Assembly (NCBI GenBank): GCA_004556345.1
Contig: SFHQ01000009.1
Location: 12,800-76,799, forward strand
Source: Clostridiales bacterium
Lineage (GTDB): Bacteria; Bacillota; Clostridia; Oscillospirales; Oscillospiraceae
DNA: 64,000 bases
Direction of reading: 5' to 3'
This document shows, piece by piece, positions 1 through 8,015 of this stretch. How positions within the stretch are numbered: position 1 is the stretch's first letter; every line of letters begins with the position of its first letter. The notes beneath the pieces are model-generated. The model searched no databases and had not been told where the DNA came from. It saw only the letters and a list, made by a program, of their open reading frames with translations. The translations under genes and the position numbers were made by a program.

Positions 1-151
1 TGTAGCAGTGGGAGGAGACGTTTTTCAGCACCCGCAAGGTCTCAATGGGGGTGCGCCGGTCGGACAGGATCTCGCAGCTGACGGGCAGGACGTTGTACTC
101 TCCCGTGGCGGCGATCTGCTTCACTTCTTCCAGGCTGGGTAAAATATTCAT
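1..151 (-). CDS. trpE: Anthranilate synthase component I, N-terminal fragment cut by the window edge
   Basis: Only the first 50 codons are present; the gene runs off the left edge. The N-terminus (MNILPSLEEVKQIAATGEYN, followed by a VLPVSCEILSDRRTPIETLR-like stretch) is characteristic of TrpE, which makes anthranilate from chorismate with the glutaminase TrpG in the first step of tryptophan synthesis. The ATG at 149-151 follows an AAGGAGG ribosome binding site with normal spacing. The upstream tryptophan T-box leader independently supports a trp operon. The catalytic chorismate-binding domain is outside the window, so its integrity cannot be judged. Confidence 0.88.
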   Translation of the reverse strand, partial: MNILPSLEEVKQIAATGEYNVLPVSCEILSDRRTPIETLRVLKNVSSHCY

Positions 152-211
152 GGCTTCCGAACCTCCTTGGGGTCTACCCCTCTGTCCAGGCTGCGTCTGT
201 TTAACGGCAAA

Positions 212-254
212 CAAAAAACGCCCCTGACAGAAAATCTCTTTTCTGCCAAGGACG
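212..254 (-). terminator. Regulated intrinsic terminator of the trp T-box leader
   Basis: On the minus strand a 16-bp stem (left arm starting CGTCCTTGGCAG, right arm ending CAGGGGCG) with a GAGA loop is followed by a run of T. It lies between the T-box motif and trpE, where the T-box terminator is expected. Confidence 0.85.
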
Positions 255-538
255 AATCAAAATCTTCATTGATCGAGTGATCCGCGGTGCCACCTTGGTT
301 CACGGCCTGTCTCTCTTTTCAAGCCGTGCGCTTTGCAGGGTACCATCATACCCCCGGCAACTCACGTATGCCCTCACGTCGTGGAATACTCCCTGGCAGC
401 TTGTTCAGTGCAGCTGTCCAGGTTTGACCACGCCCTCAGCGGTCCATTTGACGACTTGTTTCTTACCCGACTCTCAGCAACACGGGCTCTCTGGAAAGGC
501 ATCATCGCCGTTATCTCCGCTTCAACGGTTTTCTGTTG
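213..538 (-). ncRNA. T-box leader riboswitch, tryptophan specificity
   Basis: The transcript read on the minus strand has the hallmarks of a T-box: a CAGAGAGCC/GTTGCTGAGAG Stem I apical pattern, a specifier region with UGG at 444-446 followed by ACC, and the anti-terminator T-box motif AAGGTGGCACCGCGG at about 282-296. A 16-bp hairpin with only a few G-U pairs and a following T-run end the leader. Uncharged tRNA-Trp should stabilise the antiterminator and allow trpE transcription. The UGG specifier matches the downstream gene. The 5' end is inferred from the promoter at 545-573. Confidence 0.92.
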
Positions 539-544
539 TGCTTT

Positions 545-573
545 GGTATACCACGTTTTTTGGCCCCTGTCAA
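545..573 (-). promoter_or_regulatory. Promoter of the trp T-box leader
   Basis: A TTGACA -35 box (568-573 on the complement) is separated by exactly 17 bp from a TATACC -10 box (545-550). Transcription should start near 538, about 390 bases upstream of trpE. Confidence 0.85.
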
Positions 574-652
574 CGGGGCAACGTCAGATTTGTCATTTTA
601 ATTCCTACACAGGGCATAGGATAGCAATTTTTCTCACAATTTCACAGGGTAA

Positions 653-3229
653 TCACATGAGCTTCGTGCTGTTGAGCCGCTCCTCGAAGAACTCATTCAT
701 GCGGATGAGCGGCTTGCGCAGGACCAGGCCCAGCAGCAGGGCCAGGGGGATGAAGACCAAAAGCTTCAGCAGATCCAGCCAATAATCCACGCCATACTGT
801 CCGGCCACGATCTCGCGCATGGCGTTGATGGCGTGGGTAAAGGGGAGGATGGGATTGACCTTTTGGAAGAAGGCAGGCGTCACCTCGATGGGGAAGGTAC
901 CGCCGGAGCCGGCGATCTGGATGACCAGCAAGATAACAGCCATGGCCTTGCCCACATCCCCAAACGAAACCGTCAGGGTATAGATCAGGAGGGAGAACAC
1001 CAGGCTCGACACCACCCCCGACAGGAGAAACAGCGGGATATTCGTACACTGCACCCCCAAGAAAAAGAGGTCCCCCAGGCAGATGATGACGCCCTGGGCC
1101 ACCGCCAGCATCAGGAAGAGCAGGTAGCGGCCCAGGTAGCACTCGTAGGGCTTGAGCCCATAAATCTCCTCGTCCTCATCCACGGCCACCTTCAGGATGG
1201 CCACCAGCACGATGCCGCCCACCCAGCAGGCCAGAACGGAGTAGAAGGGAGCCATGGCCGAGCCGTAGTTGGACACGGCATAGAGGGAGTTCGTCTCCAC
1301 CTGTACGGGGGAGGCCATGAACTCGCTCACGGTGGAGGCGTCGCTCTTCAAGAGGTCCTTGAGTTCCTGGATGCGCTCGCTGGCGGTCAGGTCTTCCAGA
1401 TCGCCGATGATGTCCTGCAAATCTTCCCGCGCCGCCTCCACCAGGTCCTTTGTCGAGCGGAGGGCCTGGGCCGTGGAGGCCAGGGCGCTGTTCATGTGGT
1501 CCAGCACGGTCTGCGTCTGGGGCAGAAGCCCGGCAAACTGCGTCAGCAGGCCGGAGACGCTGTCCAGGGTCTTGTAGGCCTGGTCCACGGCGGCGTCCAT
1601 GGCCGGCTCCGCCGCCTTTCCTGCGGCGCAGGCAGTGGCCACGGAGGTGTCGATCTGGGTGATGAGAGCGCTCATCTGGTCGGCCAGGCCCTTGGGCACG
1701 TCCTTGCCCTGTTCCAGGGCGTGGTCTGCGCGGTTGAGCAGAGATTTGGCCGTGTCCAGGAGGTCCGACATGTGCCGCAGGCTGCTGGCAAAGCTGGCAA
1801 AGTCGCCGTCCATGCTCTCCACGAGGTCGCGGAGGTTGGCAATGGCGGTGGAGCCGTCCCCGATACGGCTTGCGATGTTCTGCAGCTGCTTCTGCATCTC
1901 GGCGGCGGTCTGGCCGAAGTTGGGGAGATTTTCGCTGGACAGCGCGTTGGAGACCACGCCGACCGCCCGCTGCGCCTGCTGGAGGGCGAGGATGGTCAGT
2001 TGGTTGCTATACCCGGAATCATCGTCCTGTAACGCCTGGATCTTGTCGCCCAAGTCCTCATAGATCTGCTGGGCCTTCTGCCCGGCGGCGATCAGCTGGC
2101 TGCGGATGCTCGTGAGCTGGCCGGAGACGTCGCCCGCCTGCTGGGCGGCCTTGTTCACGGCAGACTGCACGCTGTCCAGCATCCGCTCCAACTGCCGCAG
2201 ACCGTCGGCGAGGGTGCCCACGGCGTCCTGATCCTCCAGCTCGTCCAGACGTTTCGCAGCGTCGTTCAGGTCGCCTTGCAGGGTGGTGAGCTGGCTGCCC
2301 AGGGTGCGGAGATCTGCCTGGGTGCCCTCGATGTCCGGCTCCAGATTTTCCAGGCGCTGGAGCAGATCGACGGCGTCGGCCCCGGCCAGGTCCACCGTCT
2401 CCATGGTGTTGTCCAAGATCACGTCGATGGAATCCACCATCTCTTTGGCGGCAGTGTGGGTGGCGGTGAGCAGATCGTCCAGGGAACCAATGGCGACCTG
2501 GCCCTGGTCGATCGTGCTGTCCCCGGCCGGCAGGAGGGCCTGGATGCCCTGGTTCAGGTGGTCGGCGGAGCTGGTGAGGCTCTGGAAAATGTCCAGGGCA
2601 TCCGAAATTTTGCCCAGGCTCCGGTCCCCCTCCCGCAGGCGGTCCAGGACCCGGTCTCCCAGGCTGCTGCCGTCGCCGTCCCAGTCGTCCGAAAAGGCGT
2701 TCAGGCCCGCCACGAGTGCCTGGGTCACTTCCTCCAAGAAGCTCTCATTGACCTCTTGCTGGACGGCGGAGACGCCCTTGTCGGTGATTTTCGGGGCGAT
2801 GGCATTTTTCTTCTCGTTGATATAATACTCGATGGTGGGGCGGTGGATGTCGCCCTTCAAGACGCTCACCATATTCTCGCTGAAATCCTGGGGGATGATG
2901 ATGGCGGCGTAGTAGTCCCCGGCCTGGACGCCCTGCAAGGCATCGTAGCGGTCCACAAATTGCCAGCCGATCTGGTCGTTGCCTTTTAGGTTCGTGACGA
3001 TCTCGTTGCCCAGGTTGGTCGTGATGCCCTCCAGCTTGGTCCCGGCGTCCTCGTTGGCCACGGCGACCTTGATGCCCCCGGTGTTGGAATAGGGGTCCCA
3101 GTTGGCGGCAATGTTGAACCAGGCATAGAGGGCGGGCAGCAGGGTCACGCCGGCGATGATGACCAGGGCCAGGGCGTTGGTGCCCAGCCGGTGGAGGTCC
3201 CGGCGGAAAATGCGGATGATGTTCTTCAT
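653..3229 (-). CDS. YhgE/Pip family membrane protein (ABC-2-type permease fold)
   Basis: An 858-residue protein with one N-terminal membrane helix (about residues 15-40), a very long extracytoplasmic region rich in Leu/Asp/Gln heptads predicted as coiled coil, and five to six C-terminal membrane helices (about 660-840). This is the layout of the YhgE/Pip family, related to ABC-2 exporter permeases and to the phage receptor Pip and type VII secretion accessory EsaA. The early part (NIAANWDPYSNTGGIKVAVA) is typical of the family. Its start overlaps the end of the upstream small membrane protein by 4 bp, so the two are translationally coupled. The substrate is unknown. No clear terminator is visible between its stop and the trp promoter. 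Confidence 0.85.
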   Translation of the reverse strand: MKNIIRIFRRDLHRLGTNALALVIIAGVTLLPALYAWFNIAANWDPYSNTGGIKVAVANEDAGTKLEGITTNLGNEIVTNLKGNDQIGWQFVDRYDALQGVQAGDYYAAIIIPQDFSENMVSVLKGDIHRPTIEYYINEKKNAIAPKITDKGVSAVQQEVNESFLEEVTQALVAGLNAFSDDWDGDGSSLGDRVLDRLREGDRSLGKISDALDIFQSLTSSADHLNQGIQALLPAGDSTIDQGQVAIGSLDDLLTATHTAAKEMVDSIDVILDNTMETVDLAGADAVDLLQRLENLEPDIEGTQADLRTLGSQLTTLQGDLNDAAKRLDELEDQDAVGTLADGLRQLERMLDSVQSAVNKAAQQAGDVSGQLTSIRSQLIAAGQKAQQIYEDLGDKIQALQDDDSGYSNQLTILALQQAQRAVGVVSNALSSENLPNFGQTAAEMQKQLQNIASRIGDGSTAIANLRDLVESMDGDFASFASSLRHMSDLLDTAKSLLNRADHALEQGKDVPKGLADQMSALITQIDTSVATACAAGKAAEPAMDAAVDQAYKTLDSVSGLLTQFAGLLPQTQTVLDHMNSALASTAQALRSTKDLVEAAREDLQDIIGDLEDLTASERIQELKDLLKSDASTVSEFMASPVQVETNSLYAVSNYGSAMAPFYSVLACWVGGIVLVAILKVAVDEDEEIYGLKPYECYLGRYLLFLMLAVAQGVIICLGDLFFLGVQCTNIPLFLLSGVVSSLVFSLLIYTLTVSFGDVGKAMAVILLVIQIAGSGGTFPIEVTPAFFQKVNPILPFTHAINAMREIVAGQYGVDYWLDLLKLLVFIPLALLLGLVLRKPLIRMNEFFEERLNSTKLM

Positions 3230-3699
3230 TGGGCCTGTTCCTCCTGTGCTTGCTGCGCTTCCCTCTGCTCCTCTTTCTGGTAGCGGTAGTCAAGATACTC
3301 GACCACAATGACGTAGGTAACAATGGCGATGACGCAGATGGTCCACCAAACCAGGGTCTGGACCATGTGGTCGGCGTCCCCCCATAAAATGGCGGCGGCG
3401 ATGGGGCCGATGGTCAGCGTCAAAATGCCGCCCTTGACCAGCTTGGGGTACCGACGGCGGAACCGGGCGCGGATCGCCCGGCGGCGCAGGCGGGCCACGG
3501 ACTCTCTGGCTCCAGCCACCGCGCCGAAGCGCATCATGGCGTGCTGGTCGGCGGCCCAGGGCGCCATGCCCTTGGCCCGGTAGACGGCAGCGTCGGCCTC
3601 CAGCTGCTTTCGGACCTGGGCCTTGGCCTGCTCCGTCTCCGGGGAGGGGGGCAGCCCGGCGAAGGACTCCTCGATAAAGGCTTCCAGCTCTTTGCGCAT
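3226..3699 (-). CDS. Small two-helix membrane protein, YhgE partner (permease-prefix-like)
   Basis: A 157-residue protein starting MRKELEAFIEESFAGLPPSP. The cytoplasmic N-terminal half contains paired amphipathic helices resembling the permease-prefix/HAAS type of domain, and two membrane helices lie at about residues 92-140, followed by a Glu/Gln-rich tail. It overlaps the YhgE gene by 4 bp and is the first gene of that operon. Such prefix proteins usually sit next to PadR regulators; none is adjacent here. The family assignment is tentative and rests on helical pattern and context. Confidence 0.6.
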   Translation of the reverse strand: MRKELEAFIEESFAGLPPSPETEQAKAQVRKQLEADAAVYRAKGMAPWAADQHAMMRFGAVAGARESVARLRRRAIRARFRRRYPKLVKGGILTLTIGPIAAAILWGDADHMVQTLVWWTICVIAIVTYVIVVEYLDYRYQKEEQREAQQAQEEQAQ

Positions 3700-3763
3700 C
3701 CCGTGCCATCTCCTTTCCGAAAAATCTAAAAATCTGGTGTTGGTATCCTAGCAGAATAGTCCT

Positions 3764-3792
3764 ATTTTAACAGGGTGTTACCCTGTTTACAA
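3764..3792 (-). promoter_or_regulatory. Promoter with palindromic operator filling the spacer (YhgE operon)
   Basis: On the minus strand, TTGTAA (3787-3792) and TAAAAT (3764-3769) are 17 bp apart. The spacer is almost entirely the palindrome AACAGGG-taaca-CCCTGTT (3769-3787; 7-bp perfect arms). A dimeric repressor of TetR or similar type bound here would block RNA polymerase. The cognate regulator is not identifiable in the window. Confidence 0.7.
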
Positions 3793-3870
3793 TCCTTTTT
3801 CCCAGTGGAATTTTTACAAAATAGCAGTTCAAAGGGCGGCAGACGTCTCCGTCCACCGCCCTTTGGCGCG

Positions 3871-4287
3871 TCAGATTTCCTCCATGCCCTGCAAGTCCGC
3901 CAGGCTGATGCTGTCCAGGTAATCATAGATCACCTTGTCCAGCCCCTGCCACAGGGGAAGGGCGCGGCAGTGGCCTGCCTTTTCACAGCCCTGCTTCTCC
4001 CCCTTCAGGCAGGACACGGAAGCCATGCCCTCGCCCTCGGCCAGGCGAATGATCTCCCCGGCCCGATAGTCCGCCAGGGGCCGGCACAGGCGATAGCCGC
4101 CGCCCTTGCCCCGGATGGCCTCCACCAGCCCTGCCCGGCTGAGCGAGGCCAAAATATTTTCCAGATATTTGACCGAGATCTCCTGTCGGTGGGCGATGTC
4201 CTTGAGCGGGATGTACGAGCCTTTGGTCTGGTCCGCCAGGTCCAGCATCACCCGCAGGGCATAGCGCCCCTTGGTCGAGATCATCAT
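3871..4287 (-). CDS. Rrf2 family transcriptional regulator with putative Fe-S cysteines
   Basis: A 138-residue Rrf2 protein. The N-terminal winged helix (MMISTKGRYALRVMLDLADQ) is typical of IscR/CymR-type regulators, with recognition-helix sequence ISVKYLENILASLSRAGLV. Three cysteines in SCLKGEKQGCEKAGHC (C-X7-C-X5-C, about residues 91-106) sit where IscR binds its cluster, suggesting redox or iron-sulfur sensing. The start ATG at 4285-4287 was chosen because AAGGAGG lies just upstream; a longer frame exists but has no ribosome binding site. No cysteine-desulfurase genes are adjacent, so the regulon is unknown. Confidence 0.88.
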   Translation of the reverse strand: MMISTKGRYALRVMLDLADQTKGSYIPLKDIAHRQEISVKYLENILASLSRAGLVEAIRGKGGGYRLCRPLADYRAGEIIRLAEGEGMASVSCLKGEKQGCEKAGHCRALPLWQGLDKVIYDYLDSISLADLQGMEEI

Positions 4288-4394
4288 GTGTGCATCCTCC
4301 TTCCTGTCGCCGCAGCGACAGTGTTCTGAAGGGCCTGCGCTGCTCCCTCCGGTTCGGGAGAGCAACTCAGACCCTGCGTAGTAATGATGCCCCT

Positions 4395-4400
4395 ATTATA
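4395..4400 (-). promoter_or_regulatory. -10 box of the Rrf2 regulator promoter
   Basis: A consensus TATAAT on the minus strand about 110 bases upstream of the Rrf2 start; the matching -35 (TTTCTT, 17 bp upstream) is weak, which would fit an activated or autoregulated promoter. Confidence 0.55.
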
Positions 4401-4493
4401 CGCCAAGCAACAGGAAAAAGAAAGGGGTGCTTTGATTTTTCCAGTGATTTGATAGGTTTTTTGTAGAAAGCATATCACAAATAATAATTTATC

Positions 4494-4533
4494 GGTTCAT
4501 TTATCAGTTTTTTGGTGAGCCGATAAATGAACC
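4494..4533. repeat. Perfect 12-bp inverted repeat between deoC and the Rrf2 gene
   Basis: GGTTCATTTATC (4494-4505) and its exact complement GATAAATGAACC (4522-4533) flank a 16-base loop. It lies 15 bases past the deoC stop and upstream of the Rrf2 promoter. It could end deoC transcription, but no T-run follows the stem, so an operator is equally possible. Confidence 0.6.
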
Positions 4534-4547
4534 AATCGTTACCTGCT

Positions 4548-5201
4548 TTATCCTTGCTTCCGGGCTTCGCCCACCAGGGCGCTGGCGCCCAGGCGGTCGG
4601 CACCCAGGTCTAAATAGGCCTGGCCGTCCTCCAGGGTGCGGATGCCGCCGGAGGCTTTGACCTTCACGGAGGCGGGCAGGTTCTCCCGCAGCAGGGCCAC
4701 GTCCTCGCGGGTGGCGCCGCCGGTGGAGAAGCCGGTGGAGGTCTTGACGTAAGCCACCTCTTCCTTGGCGGCCAACTGGCAGAGCTTGATCTTTTCCATG
4801 TCGCTGAGCAGGCAGGTCTCGATGATGACCTTCAGCGGGCGGCCCAGGCAGGCGGCCTTGATGCCGGCGATCTCGTGGGCGATGTCATCCCACTGGCGGT
4901 CCTTCACCATGCCGTTGTTGATGACCATGTCGATCTCGCTGGCCCCGTTTTCCACGGCGTCCTTGGTCTCAAAGATCTTGGCGGCGGTGGTGTTGTAGCC
5001 GTTGGGGAAGCCGATGACGGTGCAGATCTTTAAGTTCCCCTGGACATAAGCCGCCGCCTGCTTGACGAAGGACGGGGGGATGCACACGGTCGCGCAGCCG
5101 AACTCCATGGCCTCGTCGCAGAGGGTCTTGATCTGCTCCCAGGTAGCTTCGGGCTTGAGCAGGGTGTGATCTACATGGCTGAGAATGGTCGCAGTATCCA
5201 T
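4548..5201 (-). CDS. deoC: Deoxyribose-phosphate aldolase
   Basis: A 217-residue class I aldolase that cleaves 2-deoxyribose-5-phosphate to glyceraldehyde-3-phosphate and acetaldehyde in deoxynucleoside catabolism. Family motifs visible are ILSHVDHTLLKPEAT at the N-terminus, the VCIPPSFV strand, the IDMVINNGMVKD segment, the Schiff-base lysine in YVKTSTGFSTGGAT (about residue 153) and the KASGGIRTLEDG phosphate-binding loop. Length matches the family. The ATG follows an AAAGGAG site. It has its own promoter; purine nucleoside phosphorylase, the other nucleoside-salvage enzyme here, is far away at 23.6 kb. Confidence 0.96.
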   Translation of the reverse strand: MDTATILSHVDHTLLKPEATWEQIKTLCDEAMEFGCATVCIPPSFVKQAAAYVQGNLKICTVIGFPNGYNTTAAKIFETKDAVENGASEIDMVINNGMVKDRQWDDIAHEIAGIKAACLGRPLKVIIETCLLSDMEKIKLCQLAAKEEVAYVKTSTGFSTGGATREDVALLRENLPASVKVKASGGIRTLEDGQAYLDLGADRLGASALVGEARKQG

Positions 5202-5245
5202 AATTTGATCTCCTTTTGTGGTTTGGTTTCGTGTTGTCTGAGTTT

Positions 5246-5274
5246 ATTTTACCCGATTTCAAGGCTGGACTCAA
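5246..5274 (-). promoter_or_regulatory. Promoter of deoC
   Basis: TTGAGT (5269-5274) and TAAAAT (5246-5251) on the minus strand, spaced 17 bp, about 45 bases upstream of the deoC start. Confidence 0.65.
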
Positions 5275-5282
5275 CGCTGAAT

Positions 5283-6440
5283 TTACCGCATCGCCATGCT
5301 GTTGTTCAGCAGCAGGGTGCTGTATAGAAACAGCACGTCCTGATCCGTGACCTCCAGATACTTCCCCAGCTCTGCGCTGGTGATGTAGCGCAGGTCCACC
5401 AGCGTGATGGTCCGATAGCCGGAGGCCAAGAGCGGCGTGAGGCTACTACCGAAGGAATCCCGGAAGAGGATGAGGTTTTTGTCGGACGGGGCCTTGAGGT
5501 TCGTCAGCTGGATCAGCCCCTTCGAGCCGGAGAGGAACATGACGTAGGGATAGTTTTTGTGCCCGTAGGCCACCTCATACACTTTTCCCCGCTGGGGGCG
5601 GCCCATCTGGTCGTAAACCACGGTGTAGCACTGGTGCAGGGTCGGGCTGGTGAGGTAGGTCAGGGTGTCGTGCTCCATGGTCAGGCCCAATTGAACCGCG
5701 TAGCGGCCCACGAACGCCCGGTTGAAGCGCTGGGGGGCGTAGACCTCCGGCCCGTCGATGGAAGCTCCCATGGTCTCCGCCAGGCGCTGGGCCACAGGCA
5801 GGATCTTCTCCTGCCGCCAGTGGCTGTCGGTCCGGTAGTAGTCGTCCAGGGAGAGCAGGTCCGTCAGGTCGATGTAGGGCATGGCGGGGATCTGCGCCCG
5901 CAGGGACCGGATCAGGCCGTCGTAGTCCAGGGCCGGGTAGCCGTTGGTCTGCGAGAGATAGTAGTGTTTGTCCGGCACGACGGAGAGGTAACAGGTCGCG
6001 TCGGTCCCGGCCAGGTAGTGGTCGTAGACCCATTGGATCTTTTGGGCCACATGGTCCAGCATCCCCGTCCGCTGGGGGTATTCCAGCTCGGCCATCCAGC
6101 CCCCGGTCTCATACACGCCGTCCACATCCCGCCGCCCCAGGGCATAGAGATCCACCAGGGCTTTTCCCTGGCGGAATTGGTTCCGCAGGGGGAACTGGTC
6201 CTGGATGTGGGTCTCGAAATCCTCGCTGAAATGGGCCTTGGTCACGTTGGACCAATCCAGAAACCAGGCCATGCCCCGGTTCTCCACCGGGGAATAAGAC
6301 TGGGGCTGGTGCAGCCACGTGGCCGCCGCCAGCACCACCAGCAGCAGCCCCACCACCAGCACCACAGCGCCCTCCCGGCTATGCAGGCCGCGGAGGGCGT
6401 TTTTGATGTTTTGACAATACGCATGGACTCGCTGCTTCAT
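5283..6440 (-). CDS. DHHW family secreted/membrane-anchored protein (AlgX/AlgJ-like SGNH fold)
   Basis: A 385-residue protein with a short cytoplasmic N-terminus, one membrane helix (about residues 24-44) and an extracytoplasmic domain. DHHW-family features include FLDWSNVTKAHFSEDFETHIQDQFPLRNQF-type sequence near the anchor, DKHYYLS, the signature Y-R-T-D-S-H-W (about residue 208) and a late FRDSFGSSLTPLL strand that supplies the SGNH-like serine. Relatives of this kind partner MBOAT proteins in O-acetylation of exported glycans. Here it follows a short MBOAT-like gene by 15 bp in the same operon, so an exported polymer modification role is inferred, not shown. Confidence 0.82.
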   Translation of the reverse strand: MKQRVHAYCQNIKNALRGLHSREGAVVLVVGLLLVVLAAATWLHQPQSYSPVENRGMAWFLDWSNVTKAHFSEDFETHIQDQFPLRNQFRQGKALVDLYALGRRDVDGVYETGGWMAELEYPQRTGMLDHVAQKIQWVYDHYLAGTDATCYLSVVPDKHYYLSQTNGYPALDYDGLIRSLRAQIPAMPYIDLTDLLSLDDYYRTDSHWRQEKILPVAQRLAETMGASIDGPEVYAPQRFNRAFVGRYAVQLGLTMEHDTLTYLTSPTLHQCYTVVYDQMGRPQRGKVYEVAYGHKNYPYVMFLSGSKGLIQLTNLKAPSDKNLILFRDSFGSSLTPLLASGYRTITLVDLRYITSAELGKYLEVTDQDVLFLYSTLLLNNSMAMR

Positions 6441-6455
6441 CCGATCCCTCTTTTC

Positions 6456-7442
6456 TTAGGGCAAAAACGTCAGCGCCGCGCCGTCCACCAGCCAGGCCGT
6501 TCCCAGCAGGAGGAGCAGGGCCAGCACCACCGGCTCCAGCACGGCAAGCACCCGCGCCGACCGTTTCCCCTGCCGCAGCGTTTCGATCCCGCGGACGGGC
6601 CAGGGCGTGGCAAACAAGACCGCCAGAACCAGCGGCACGGCATAGCTCCGCAGGAGATAGGCCCCGGCCTCTCCCAAGAGGCCGGCGTCCCCGCCGCCCA
6701 AGAGGGGCAGAAACAACGCAGAAAGGCTTTTGCAGCCCCCCGCCGTGCCCAGCACGCCGCCCAAGAGCAGCAGGACCCAGACGATCCCGCGCAGGCCCCG
6801 GCGCTGGTCCAGCCCCGGCTTCCGCGTCAAATTTCCCAGCCACAGCAGCGGCCCGGCAGTCAGCTCGCACAGGTCAAAGCCCAGCAGCTTCCCCAGGCCG
6901 ACGGCCAGGTTCCCGTAGCTGGCCAGGGCATAATACACCGCCAGCGCCACCGCCGCCAGGCGGACCCAGGCCAGAAGAGCGCCCGTCTGCCCGAACTTCT
7001 CCACCTCTTGAGAAAACATCCAAAGGGTGTCCGCCAAGATCACTTTCTGGCACAGGCCCCAGACCAACCGCCGCAGGCCCTCTGCGCAGCGCGGCACGGT
7101 GTTTTCCCGGTCCAACAGCTGCTGTTCTAAGACAGGATAGGGCATCATCGGCTCCACCGCCCAGGGGGTGCCCACCAAATACAGGGCCAAATACACGGGG
7201 TTTTTCCGGGGCTTGATCTCCCGCCGGCAGACGCCCACCACATAGGCCGCCGCCTGCAAGATCACCACAAGCACAAACGGCCAGGTAAACATCCACCCCC
7301 TGGTCCAAAGGCAGAAAAACACGCTGGCCCCCAACAGAAACCAGTTGCGGGCCGCGTTGGTCTTCCCCCTGGGCAGCAGGCAGGAGACGCCAACCACCAC
7401 CGGGAGAAAGTAATACAGAAACGAGAGGCTGACAAAGGTCAC
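6456..7442 (-). CDS. Short, apparently degenerate MBOAT-like membrane protein
   Basis: A 328-residue polytopic protein. The N-terminal half (FVSLSFLYYFLPVVVGVSCL and later GLRRLVWGLCQKVILADTLW and YGNLAVGLGKLLGFDLCE) matches the AlgI/DltB O-acyltransferase (MBOAT) pattern. AlgI-type enzymes are normally about 470-500 residues and carry FWRRWHISL and GLWHGA histidine motifs. Here the first motif is missing and the second position reads GGVLGTAGG, so neither catalytic histidine is visible. The start is GTG at 7440-7442, overlapping the preceding lipoprotein stop by 4 bp. It may be a pseudo-enzyme that retains a transport or scaffold role with the DHHW protein. Confidence 0.7.
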   Translation of the reverse strand: MTFVSLSFLYYFLPVVVGVSCLLPRGKTNAARNWFLLGASVFFCLWTRGWMFTWPFVLVVILQAAAYVVGVCRREIKPRKNPVYLALYLVGTPWAVEPMMPYPVLEQQLLDRENTVPRCAEGLRRLVWGLCQKVILADTLWMFSQEVEKFGQTGALLAWVRLAAVALAVYYALASYGNLAVGLGKLLGFDLCELTAGPLLWLGNLTRKPGLDQRRGLRGIVWVLLLLGGVLGTAGGCKSLSALFLPLLGGGDAGLLGEAGAYLLRSYAVPLVLAVLFATPWPVRGIETLRQGKRSARVLAVLEPVVLALLLLLGTAWLVDGAALTFLP

Positions 7443-7954
7443 GACAGATCACTCACCCCGTCGCCGCCGTCCTCGTCCATGGACTGGGGGCACATGACGA
7501 AGAAGACCACGTCCCCCTCCCGGCGCACCACGGTCTCGTCGGCCTCGGTGCAGATGTTCCAGCGGGGGTTGGCCTGGTCCTTCAATGTCTGAACGAAGGC
7601 GTCGCCGTCGGTCCCCGCATCCAGGCGGAAAAGATAGCCCACAAAGGGAATGGTGCCGATGACGGGGGCGAACATGACCCCCTCGGCAAAGCCGGTGATC
7701 TCGTCGTTGCCAAAGCCCATGAGCAGGCCAGGCTCCACCGGCGTAACTTCCCCGTCGATGGGCAGGCCGGAGTCGTTCATGAGTGTGTTGCCCAGGTCCG
7801 TCAGGTCAAGGTTTGGATCGGCCTTCCCCCGCTCCTCAAACACCTGGACCAGCATCGTCCCCATGGTACCGGGGGCAGTCTCCCCCTGCCCGCAGGCAGC
7901 TAAGGTCAGCACGGCCAGCACGGCCAAAAAAATCGCAGTCAGTCGTTTGGTCAT
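7439..7954 (-). CDS. Putative lipoprotein of unknown function, first gene of the MBOAT/DHHW operon
   Basis: A 171-residue protein with a type II signal peptide (MTKRLTAIFLAVLAVLTLAA followed by the lipobox cysteine at residue 21), so it is probably anchored on the outer face of the membrane. The mature part is acidic and has no recognised motif. The start at 7952-7954 follows GAAAGGAG; the longer frame lacks such a site. Its 3' end overlaps the MBOAT-like gene by 4 bp, indicating coupling and a shared role at the cell surface. Confidence 0.75.
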   Translation of the reverse strand: MTKRLTAIFLAVLAVLTLAACGQGETAPGTMGTMLVQVFEERGKADPNLDLTDLGNTLMNDSGLPIDGEVTPVEPGLLMGFGNDEITGFAEGVMFAPVIGTIPFVGYLFRLDAGTDGDAFVQTLKDQANPRWNICTEADETVVRREGDVVFFVMCPQSMDEDGGDGVSDLS

Positions 7955-7982
7955 GGTATGCTCCTTTCGGTTTCGTTGGGTT

Positions 7983-7988
7983 AGTATA
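7983..7988 (-). promoter_or_regulatory. Extended -10 promoter of the lipoprotein/MBOAT/DHHW operon
   Basis: TATACT preceded by TGG (an extended -10) on the minus strand, about 30 bases upstream of the start codon; no good -35 box at 16-18 bp. Confidence 0.5.
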
Positions 7989-8015
7989 CCACACCCCGCC
8001 CGGCAATACCAGCCC

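Noticed and set aside
833..2032. A 399-codon open frame opposite the YhgE gene
   Set aside because: Low-complexity complement of a coiled-coil coding region, without translation signals.
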